A stretch of 5,400 bases of DNA from Oscillospiraceae bacterium. Its GTDB lineage: Bacteria; Bacillota; Clostridia; Oscillospirales; Ruminococcaceae. Where the stretch lies: contig JAISVP010000074.1 in NCBI GenBank assembly GCA_031271475.1, positions 1-5,400 on the forward strand. The letters are read 5' to 3'. The notes under the pieces are model-generated. The model made no database searches, was not told the origin of the DNA, and worked only from the letters and a program-made list of their open reading frames with translations. A program made the translations under genes and the position numbers. Positions 1-5,400 of this stretch are shown here, piece after piece. Every line of letters starts with the position of its first letter. Positions within the stretch are counted from its first letter, which is position 1.

Positions 1-75
1 TCACAAAAAGATATTGAACAGGCTCTAAGAACTGGAATTATATGCCTGGAGGTAAAAAATTGCCGGAATTTATAA
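1..75 (+). CDS. Possible C-terminal tail of an upstream gene (partial, unidentified)
   Basis: The frame beginning at base 1 is open for 24 codons and ends at a TAA at 73-75. It reads SQKDIEQALRTGIICLEV followed by six more residues. If real, the upstream gene would overlap the preferred cdaA start (60) by 16 bases, and the cdaA ribosome-binding site would lie inside it, which fits translational coupling. I do not recognise the family, and 24 codons are too few to establish coding. A second frame from base 2 stops earlier, at 26-28, and is an alternative end for an upstream gene. This is a weak call. Confidence 0.25.
   Translation, partial: SQKDIEQALRTGIICLEVKNCRNL
47..52 (+). promoter_or_regulatory. 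Ribosome-binding site that favours a TTG start for cdaA
   Basis: TGGAGG is a near-perfect Shine-Dalgarno sequence, followed after 7 bases by an in-frame TTG at 60-62. The ATG at 42-44 lies upstream of this site and has no comparable purine-rich sequence in front of it. The site therefore decides the start in favour of TTG at 60. That choice is inference from spacing; no experiment is visible in the sequence. Confidence 0.6.
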
Positions 76-929
76 GCGATGTATTGAATACCTTTTGGAG
101 CGTTACAAAGACCGTAACCGTTTTTGACGTCATAGATATTTGTTTAATTTCATATGTCGTTTATGTGGGGGCAAGGATTGTTAAAGAGACTAAGGCCTCT
201 CAGCTTGTTAAGGGAATTCTCCTGTTTTTAGCGATTTATGTTGTCAGCAGTGTGTTACAGCTGAAAGTATTCAACTTTCTGCTGAAAAACATACTTGATG
301 TTGGACTGCTTGCATTACTTATTATGTTTCAGCCTGAATTGCGGCGTATTCTTGAAAGAGTCGGCAGAACTAAAATCAGTATCGGTAACTTTACGGAATT
401 AAACGATGCAGTAAAAGAAAGACTTATTAAAGCAATTGACGCAGTATGCGATGCCTGTGAGGATTTATCCCTTAATTCCGTAGGGGCTTTGTTTGTTATT
501 GAGCGTACCACTAAGCTCGGAGAACAGATAGACACGGGGATAAGATTGGATGCGGTTCCGAGCACTGAGCTTTTCAGAAACATATTTTACCCGAAAGCCC
601 CTTTGCATGACGGTGCAGTTATTATAAGGGACGGGACGGTGCTTGCGGCGGCCTGTTATCTGCCGAAACCCCAAAAGGAAGAACTCATTAAAAATCACTT
701 GGGGTCGCGTCACCGCGCGGCTATAGGTATGAGCGAAACATCGGATGCTGTTGTTATTGTTGTGTCTGAAGAGACAGGTACAGTTTCAATTGCGGAAAAC
801 GGCGAACTGTTTAGAGAGCTAAACAAAACAAAACTTCACAAAATGCTTACTGCAAGATTAATACCTGTTTCCGGAAAGTCTGATACTAAAAAATCCGGAC
901 TCAAGACAAGAAAGAGGAAAACGCAATGA
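60..929 (+). CDS. cdaA: Membrane-anchored diadenylate cyclase CdaA (c-di-AMP synthase)
   Basis: This enzyme condenses two ATP into cyclic di-AMP, a second messenger that controls potassium and osmolyte transport and cell-wall homeostasis in Gram-positive bacteria. Counting from the TTG start (289 aa), three hydrophobic membrane segments lie at about residues 22-40, 50-69 and 76-91. They are followed by MFQPELRRILE and then the cytoplasmic DAC domain to about residue 268. The catalytic DGA motif is visible (LHDGAVII, DGA at 184-186), as is the RHR motif (GSRHRAAIG, RHR at 217-219). The family-typical VVSEETG stretch follows, so the enzyme should be active. Length is close to that of known CdaA proteins (about 270-280 aa), with an extra basic, lysine/arginine-rich C-terminal tail. 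An alternative ATG at 42 would add six residues but lacks a ribosome-binding site. The stop overlaps the start of cdaR by four bases, consistent with coupled synthesis with its regulator. Confidence 0.95.
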   Translation: MPEFISDVLNTFWSVTKTVTVFDVIDICLISYVVYVGARIVKETKASQLVKGILLFLAIYVVSSVLQLKVFNFLLKNILDVGLLALLIMFQPELRRILERVGRTKISIGNFTELNDAVKERLIKAIDAVCDACEDLSLNSVGALFVIERTTKLGEQIDTGIRLDAVPSTELFRNIFYPKAPLHDGAVIIRDGTVLAAACYLPKPQKEELIKNHLGSRHRAAIGMSETSDAVVIVVSEETGTVSIAENGELFRELNKTKLHKMLTARLIPVSGKSDTKKSGLKTRKRKTQ

Positions 930-2236
930 TTATCATAAAAAACATAACCCAAAGGATTTCCGGACTCAAAACCTTTAACATTGTATTTTCGGTATTGGTT
1001 GCGGTAGTGCTTTGGTATACTGTTTCTATATTGGTTTATCCTACCGCTCCGAAAACTTTCCGGGATGTCAATGTTGCTGTGGACTTAACAGGAACGATTG
1101 CCGAAACCAAAAACTTAAGAATGGTTTCGAAATCCCTTGATAAGGTTAATGTTCAGATTCAGGGCGACCGTTCGCAAATCGGTTCTATTAAGGCAGGTCA
1201 GCTCTCCGCTAAGGTAAAGGTGGAAAATGTCATTAAAGCGGGTGAATATCAGTTGGATTTTGAAATTGTGGATACTGCAAAATCCGGAATTAAGTTTGAT
1301 GTCCTTGCCGTTACCCCTCAAAAGATCACCGCTCAGTTTGATACGGTTGAAACACGGGAATTCAAAGTGACTGCCGAAACTCCGGATATCAGCGTAACCC
1401 AGAACGGTTCCTTATACATTAAGGAACGCAAATGTACTCCGGATGTAATTACTGTGCAGGGACCTAAACATCAGCTTGACAATATTGCACAGTGTCTTGC
1501 TGTTGTTTCCAACATACTTGAGCTTGAAGACAGCTATTCCGCTAAAGTACCTGTTTCCGCACTTGTTTTTAAAAGCAAGCAAAGCGAAGTTGAAATAGAC
1601 AGTTCCTCATTAAGCGTGGAAGCACCGGAAATTTTTGTGGATGTTGTCGTATATGAAAAGGCACGTCTGAACCTCACTTATGAAATTGTGAATAACCCCA
1701 AGTATATTGCCGTAAACGCATTTAATTTCAGCCTTTCAGAAAAGACCATAGACGTTGCGGCTCCTAAAGGTATGCTTGCGAATACAGAGAATTATCATAT
1801 CGGTTCTATCAATTTCTACGAAATTACACCGAATAAAGTCTTTGATTTTAAAATAGAGTTACCGGAAAGCTATGAAAATCTGTCCAATATTACAGATGTT
1901 ACGGTTGCTTTACCGTCCCCAGAAAATTTTAAGAGCAAAGAAATAACCGTAGACCGTGAACATTTTGTTATTCTTAATCCTCCTGCCGGAACTGTCTCAG
2001 ACGATTTTGATATAGTTACCCAAAAGCTCACTTTTGAAATCTTCGGCTCTGAAACTGATATAGAAAAAATCACTTACGGAGATATCATTGTTGAAGTTGA
2101 CTTAAACAATAACGCCGACACTGCCAATACTGTTACTGTTCCGGCCTCTGTTGTAATTCAGAACTATCCTCATGTATGGGCCGGGGGCACTCCCGACGGT
2201 AAGGCACATATGGTGACGGTGGACAGCAGACAGTGA
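926..2236 (+). CDS. cdaR: CdaR-like YbbR-repeat protein, regulator of CdaA
   Basis: This 436-aa protein has one N-terminal membrane segment (about residues 18-38, ending near LWYTVSILVYP) and a long extracytoplasmic portion rich in beta strands. That portion divides into about four YbbR-like units, roughly at residues 43-138, 144-240, 246-330 and 336-432. The boundaries are read by eye from repeated patterns such as D-I/V-TVQGP and ITVDREH and are approximate. In the family, CdaR binds CdaA at the membrane and modulates c-di-AMP synthesis. The identification rests on the topology, the repeats and the position directly after cdaA. The ATG at 926 overlaps the cdaA stop (ATGA) and is preceded by AGAGGA at 913-918 with a 7-base spacer, so the start is well supported. 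Residues beyond the membrane anchor show low overall conservation, as usual for YbbR proteins. No truncation or frameshift is seen. Confidence 0.9.
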   Translation: MIIIKNITQRISGLKTFNIVFSVLVAVVLWYTVSILVYPTAPKTFRDVNVAVDLTGTIAETKNLRMVSKSLDKVNVQIQGDRSQIGSIKAGQLSAKVKVENVIKAGEYQLDFEIVDTAKSGIKFDVLAVTPQKITAQFDTVETREFKVTAETPDISVTQNGSLYIKERKCTPDVITVQGPKHQLDNIAQCLAVVSNILELEDSYSAKVPVSALVFKSKQSEVEIDSSSLSVEAPEIFVDVVVYEKARLNLTYEIVNNPKYIAVNAFNFSLSEKTIDVAAPKGMLANTENYHIGSINFYEITPNKVFDFKIELPESYENLSNITDVTVALPSPENFKSKEITVDREHFVILNPPAGTVSDDFDIVTQKLTFEIFGSETDIEKITYGDIIVEVDLNNNADTANTVTVPASVVIQNYPHVWAGGTPDGKAHMVTVDSRQ

Positions 2237-2237
2237 T

Positions 2238-2292
2238 TTTAAAGAGGCAGCGTCAGTGTTGAAAATCAAACCGAAACTTAAATTTAAAGAGG
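2238..2292 (+). repeat. 10-base direct repeat carrying two Shine-Dalgarno-like sites
   Basis: TTTAAAGAGG occurs exactly at 2238-2247 and again at 2283-2292, with copies offset by 45 bases (15 codons). The second copy is the ribosome-binding site of the adaptor gene (ATG at 2301). The first sits 8 bases before an in-frame GTG at 2256 that opens a 13-codon mini-ORF. The copies may come from a small local duplication, or may be chance similarity between two AT-rich ribosome-binding sites. A short AT-only palindrome, TTAAATTTAA, lies at 2278-2287. Confidence 0.5.
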
Positions 2293-2297
2293 TGTAA
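2256..2297 (+). CDS. Possible 13-codon leader mini-ORF before the adaptor gene
   Basis: A GTG at 2256 (or TTG at 2259) opens a short reading frame, V/M-LKIKPKLKFKEV, ending at the TAA at 2295-2297. It is preceded by AAAGAGG at 2241-2247 with an 8-base spacer. The peptide is strongly basic. The frame is the same as that of the adaptor gene, and only one codon (GAA) separates its stop from the adaptor's ATG at 2301. It covers the adaptor's own ribosome-binding site, so if translated it could couple or regulate adaptor expression. It could equally be the relic of a longer adaptor N-terminus cut off by a stop codon, or chance. It is too short to show coding by composition. Confidence 0.3.
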   Translation: MLKIKPKLKFKEV

Positions 2298-2300
2298 GAA

Positions 2301-3812
2301 ATGGAAAAGAAAAAATCCAAAAAAGGTATTGTTATTACAATTGTTGTTACAGTTATTGTCCTTGCGGTGATTGGACTGTACCTTATCGGCAGGAACTCGG
2401 TATCTATGGCAGAAAGAATGACTTTACCGCAATATTCCATTGCAGAAGTGGAAACGGGAGATCTGGCAAAAACTGTATCGGCTATGGGCTCTCTGACGGC
2501 TGAGCACAGGGATTTGAGCACACGAATACCGCTTAAGATACTGTCATACCCTGTTTCTGTCGGGGATACTGTTGCTGCCGGCAATCCTATTGCACTTGTC
2601 GACCGTACTGCTTTAGATGAAACTGTTAAAAATTTACGGCAGGAAATTGCGGAGCACGACCGTGAAATACAACGTCTCAACGATGCACATGATACTACAA
2701 AAACTTTCACATCACCATATTCTGGAAGAATAAAGGAAATCCACTGTGAAATCGGTGATGATGCCTCTTCTTTAGGGACTGCATTTGTTTTATCTGCTGA
2801 CGGAAAAATGAAACTTGAAACAAAACTTACTGAAAAACATGACTTAAACACACTGTTAACCGTTAAAGCAGACGGAAAGTCTTATTCCGGCACTGTTGTA
2901 AGTCTTGATTCAGACGGCATCTATAAGCTCACTGTCACCGACAACGGTCCTGAATCCGGAGCAGCCGCTACGGTACATAATTCAAACGGCGACCAGATCG
3001 GTTCAGGAGAACTTGATTACAACAATCCGCTTACTATAAAATCAGATCCGGGAATTATTACTAAAATTCACGTGTCTGAAAACGATAAAGTGTATAAGGG
3101 AACAAATCTGTTAAATCTAAAACAGATACCTTTGTCTGATGCTTATGCTTATGAGGTAAATACAAGACAGAATAAACTTGATGATTTAGATTACTGCTTA
3201 AACATACAGAAAAAAGGCTATGCCGTTGTTTTGGAAGATGATGTAACCGTTAAGTCTGTCGGGGAGGAAAACCAGACTGTTCCGCCCGAAACCCCATTTG
3301 CATCTGTCTATACAGTCGGAGCAACAGAGTTAAACATACAGGTTGACGAGCTTGATATAGCCAGTGTGGAAGCCGGTCAAAAGGCAACTGTTATACTTGA
3401 CGCTTTGCCCTCTGAAAAATTTGAAGGAACTGTTACAAAAATATCCAATGTAGGCAACAGTGAGGCAGGGGTCACCACTTTTGATGTAACTGTTGTAATT
3501 GAAGCGAATTCTTCCTGTAAAATCGGTATGAACGGTAATGCGAGCATAATTGCGCAGCAGCACAAAAATGTTCCTGTAATTCCCATAAATGCACTTCAGC
3601 ATGAAAAAGATGAACAGTATGTATGGATTTCCCGCAGCGGTGTACTTCCGGAGGACAGACGTGCTGATCCGGGTGAAAAGGTTGTGGTTACAACAGGTTT
3701 ATCAGATGCCGAAAAAGTGGAGATAACAAGCGGACTTAACCCCGGAGATAAAATTGTTGTGGTTACAAGACCTCAATTGCCGTTTGACATGATGGCAATG
3801 TACGGTGGTTAA
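2301..3812 (+). CDS. Membrane-anchored exporter adaptor (HlyD/MacA/YknX-like membrane fusion protein)
   Basis: This 503-aa protein begins with a lysine-rich cytoplasmic tip and a single membrane helix at about residues 9-30; the rest is predicted outside the membrane. It resembles the adaptor subunit of MacAB/YknXYZ-type exporters, which bridges the permease and the cell exterior. Lipoyl-like strands appear at about 76-100 (VSVGDTVAAGNPIALVD) and 137-163 (SPYSGRIKEIHCEIGDD), with a short charged helical hairpin between them at about 103-130. A second pair follows at about 246-275 (GIITKIHVSENDKVYKG) and 307-337, with a hairpin near 280-303. A beta-barrel segment (about 342-415, with LNIQVDELDIASVEAGQ) and a membrane-proximal segment (about 420-490, with GLNPGDKIVVV) close the protein. 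It is clearly longer than MacA or YknX (roughly 370-380 aa). AAAGAGGTG at 2286-2294 with a 6-base spacer supports the ATG. The substrate is unknown. Confidence 0.85.
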   Translation: MEKKKSKKGIVITIVVTVIVLAVIGLYLIGRNSVSMAERMTLPQYSIAEVETGDLAKTVSAMGSLTAEHRDLSTRIPLKILSYPVSVGDTVAAGNPIALVDRTALDETVKNLRQEIAEHDREIQRLNDAHDTTKTFTSPYSGRIKEIHCEIGDDASSLGTAFVLSADGKMKLETKLTEKHDLNTLLTVKADGKSYSGTVVSLDSDGIYKLTVTDNGPESGAAATVHNSNGDQIGSGELDYNNPLTIKSDPGIITKIHVSENDKVYKGTNLLNLKQIPLSDAYAYEVNTRQNKLDDLDYCLNIQKKGYAVVLEDDVTVKSVGEENQTVPPETPFASVYTVGATELNIQVDELDIASVEAGQKATVILDALPSEKFEGTVTKISNVGNSEAGVTTFDVTVVIEANSSCKIGMNGNASIIAQQHKNVPVIPINALQHEKDEQYVWISRSGVLPEDRRADPGEKVVVTTGLSDAEKVEITSGLNPGDKIVVVTRPQLPFDMMAMYGG

Positions 3813-3880
3813 TTAACGGTATATGAAACATTGAGCAACCCAAAAAATATGGAATGTGAAAAGGACGATCGCATTTTAGC

Positions 3881-3886
3881 AGGTGA
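3881..3886 (+). promoter_or_regulatory. Ribosome-binding site that favours the ATG at 3891 for the ATPase
   Basis: AGGTGA lies 4 bases before the ATG at 3891, a short but usable spacer. The in-frame alternatives upstream, TTG at 3831 and ATG at 3849, have no purine-rich Shine-Dalgarno sequence in front of them. The 78 bases between the adaptor stop and this start contain no terminator-like hairpin that I can see. Confidence 0.5.
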
Positions 3887-3890
3887 ATTT

Positions 3891-4565
3891 ATGATAAAAA
3901 TGAAGAATATAGCAAAACGCTATCATATTGGTGATAATATCGTTAATGCTCTTGACGGTGTGGATCTTCAGGTCAGTGAAGGCGAGTTTACCGCAATTAT
4001 AGGGCCGTCCGGAAGCGGTAAGTCTACGCTTATGAACATGATCGGCTGTCTTGACGTGCCTGATGAAGGTGAGTATATATTAGACGGAGAGGTTATTGCC
4101 GGTTGCAATGAAGTGCAGCTTGCACGGATTCGCAACAGAAAGATTGGGTTTATATTCCAAAGTTTCAACTTGCTGAATAAATTAACGGCACTGGAAAATG
4201 TTGAATTGCCGTTAGTGTATCAGAATTTAAAGACATCAGAGCGCAGACGGCGTGCTCTTGAAGCTTTGGAACTTGTAAACCTTGCGGACAGGGTTAAACA
4301 TAAACCTACGGAACTTTCCGGAGGGCAGCAGCAAAGGGTTGCGATTGCACGGGCTCTTGCTTCCCAGCCGTCCATTATATTGGCTGACGAGCCTACCGGA
4401 AATCTTGATAGCAAGACAGGTGCGGAAATTATGAAAATTTTTCACAAACTCCACGACAGCGGTCATACCATAGTTTTGATCACACATGACAGTAAAGTTG
4501 CCCAGCAAGCACAGCATCGCGTAAATATTCAGGACGGTAAGATTACATCCGTTAATAATGAATAA
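3891..4565 (+). CDS. ABC exporter ATP-binding subunit (MacB/LolD/YknY type)
   Basis: This 224-aa nucleotide-binding protein powers the exporter by ATP hydrolysis on the cytoplasmic face of the membrane. All motifs are present. Walker A is GPSGSGKST at 38-46, the Q-loop glutamine is in IFQSFNLL at about 90, and the signature LSGGQQQR starts at 142. Walker B with its catalytic glutamate is ILADE at about 163-167, followed by the D-loop TGNLDS and the H-loop histidine in ITHD at about 199. The sequence pattern, including [16 protein letters not shown] and ADEPTGNLD, is typical of the MacB/LolD/FtsE-like group that pairs with FtsX-fold permeases, which agrees with the next gene. Length is normal for that group from this start. 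A TTG at 3831 would add 20 residues (SNPKNMECEKDDRILAGEF after the initiator) that look unlike the family. The permease starts 23 bases after the stop, so co-translation is likely. Confidence 0.95.
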   Translation: MIKMKNIAKRYHIGDNIVNALDGVDLQVSEGEFTAIIGPSGSGKSTLMNMIGCLDVPDEGEYILDGEVIAGCNEVQLARIRNRKIGFIFQSFNLLNKLTALENVELPLVYQNLKTSERRRRALEALELVNLADRVKHKPTELSGGQQQRVAIARALASQPSIILADEPTGNLDSKTGAEIMKIFHKLHDSGHTIVLITHDSKVAQQAQHRVNIQDGKITSVNNE

Positions 4566-4588
4566 CGCAAGTAAAGGCGGTATCGGAA

Positions 4589-5400
4589 ATGATAGTAAAA
4601 TCAATACAGATGGCGTTCAAGTCCATTTTTTCAAATAAAATGCGTTCCTTTTTAACGGTTTTGGGCGTTATAATCGGCATTGTTTCCGTTGTGGTGCTTA
4701 TTACAATCGGGCAGGGCGCCACCGATTCGGTAAGGGGACAGATTGAGGGAATGGGCACTAACTTAATTTATGTCAATATTTTCACAGCCCAGTACAATCC
4801 CCTGACATTGCAGTCTTTACAGGACTTAACGGACAGTGATGTTATCGCTGATGCCGCACCTGCCGTAAACGCTTCCCGGATATCAGTGAAAGCGGATGAA
4901 TTCTCTTACGATGGGGCAAGCATTGTAGGCACTACGCCTGAACATAAAACAATCCGCAATCAGGAACTTATGTACGGACGTTATCTGGCAAAACCCGATA
5001 TTGACAACCGTTCTTTTGTTGCGGTTGTCGGAGTTACCGTTGCGGACAAACTGTTCGGAACCCATGATATAGTCGGCGAAACAATAACAGTTGACGGATA
5101 TATTTATACTGTAGTCGGCGTGCTTGAGGAAAAGGGAATGTCTCTTGCGGGGTCGGATGATACAACAGTTTTTATTCCGTTTACCCTTGCGAACAGAATC
5201 TACAAACAGCCCCGTATAAATGCATTCTATGTATCTGCCAAGAATCCGGAATCAGTTGACGCGGCACAAACCGAACTTGAAGCTTACCTTAACAATCTTT
5301 TCCCGGATAACGGTAAAAACACAACCAGAGAACGCACTGAGCATGAACAGTTTGAAGGTGCGTTTTTTGGAGGCGATAACAGTAATTTTATGGTGATGAA
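4589..5400 (+). CDS. ABC exporter permease, MacB/FtsX type (partial, cut at right edge)
   Basis: The first 270 codons are present and the frame remains open at the window end. The N-terminus holds the hallmark of MacB-like permeases: an amphipathic start, NKMRS, then a membrane helix at about residues 21-43 (LTVLGVIIGIVSVVVLITIG) followed by GQGA. The extracytoplasmic MacB_PCD-like domain follows from about residue 44. It includes GTNLIYVN, the SIVGTTPEH stretch, GRYL near 131, VAVVGVTVADKLFG and IVGETITVDGYIYTVVGVLEEKG, all characteristic of the family. The remaining three membrane helices expected of this fold lie beyond the edge. AAAGGCGG at 4573-4580 with an 8-base spacer supports the ATG. 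With the ATPase and adaptor it should form a YknXYZ/MacAB-like exporter. Family substrates include antimicrobial peptides, toxins and macrolides; this one cannot be told. Confidence 0.93.
   Translation, partial: MIVKSIQMAFKSIFSNKMRSFLTVLGVIIGIVSVVVLITIGQGATDSVRGQIEGMGTNLIYVNIFTAQYNPLTLQSLQDLTDSDVIADAAPAVNASRISVKADEFSYDGASIVGTTPEHKTIRNQELMYGRYLAKPDIDNRSFVAVVGVTVADKLFGTHDIVGETITVDGYIYTVVGVLEEKGMSLAGSDDTTVFIPFTLANRIYKQPRINAFYVSAKNPESVDAAQTELEAYLNNLFPDNGKNTTRERTEHEQFEGAFFGGDNSNFMVM

Noticed and set aside
14..44. Promoter-like pair TTGAAC and TTATAT/TATATG before cdaA
   Set aside because: The matches are weak, spacing is 18-19 bases, and transcription would begin at or past the ribosome-binding site of cdaA.
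2259..2287. Promoter-like TTGAAA plus AT-rich TTAAATTTAA before the adaptor
   Set aside because: The spacing of about 13 bases is too short for a standard promoter, and the start would leave almost no leader before the ATG.
2237..2300. Terminator between cdaR and the adaptor
   Set aside because: No GC-rich stem followed by a T-run is present; the only palindrome is a short AT-only one.
2102..2851. Long minus-strand open frame of 249 codons
   Set aside because: It spans the end of cdaR, the gap and the first third of the adaptor on the opposite strand. Its translation is serine-rich with no recognisable domain, as expected for a shadow of real genes, and the plus-strand genes have full motif and ribosome-binding support.
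4236..4604. Minus-strand open frame of 122 codons opposite the ATPase
   Set aside because: It lies antisense to the signature and Walker B region of a clear ATPase gene and its product shows no recognisable family.

Overview
The window is a single-direction (+ strand) block of tightly packed genes from a low-to-moderate GC Gram-positive bacterium, most likely a member of the Clostridia. This rests on the cdaA-cdaR gene pair, the strong purine-rich ribosome-binding sites, the mixed AT-leaning codon use, and an exporter type that needs no outer-membrane partner. The genus cannot be fixed from the sequence alone.

Region 1 (about 1-2236) is the c-di-AMP synthesis module. It holds a membrane-anchored diadenylate cyclase (cdaA) and the YbbR-repeat protein cdaR, joined by a 4-base ATGA overlap. 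The best cdaA start appears to be a TTG at 60 behind a TGGAGG site, not the upstream ATG at 42. The first 75 bases also hold a possible tail of an upstream gene. In many Firmicutes the next gene would be glmM (phosphoglucosamine mutase); it is not next here.

Region 2 (about 2237-5400) is a three-part MacAB/YknXYZ-like ABC exporter. It consists of a membrane-anchored adaptor (membrane fusion protein), an ATPase with every catalytic motif intact, and a FtsX/MacB-type permease cut by the window's right edge. The gap before the adaptor is 64 bases. It contains a 10-base direct repeat carrying two Shine-Dalgarno-like sites and a 13-codon in-frame mini-ORF that stops one codon before the adaptor's ATG. 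The adaptor appears to carry two successive biotinyl-lipoyl-like regions instead of the usual one.

All the genes point the same way, no gap exceeds 80 bases, and no convincing terminator hairpin was seen, so co-transcription of the c-di-AMP pair with the exporter is plausible but unproven. A functional link (c-di-AMP in envelope and osmotic homeostasis, the exporter in envelope stress or peptide export) is inference only. I see no RNA genes, CRISPR arrays, insertion sequences or clear promoters. No system here is clearly new; the most unusual points are the gene neighbourhood, the mini-ORF arrangement and the adaptor's architecture.
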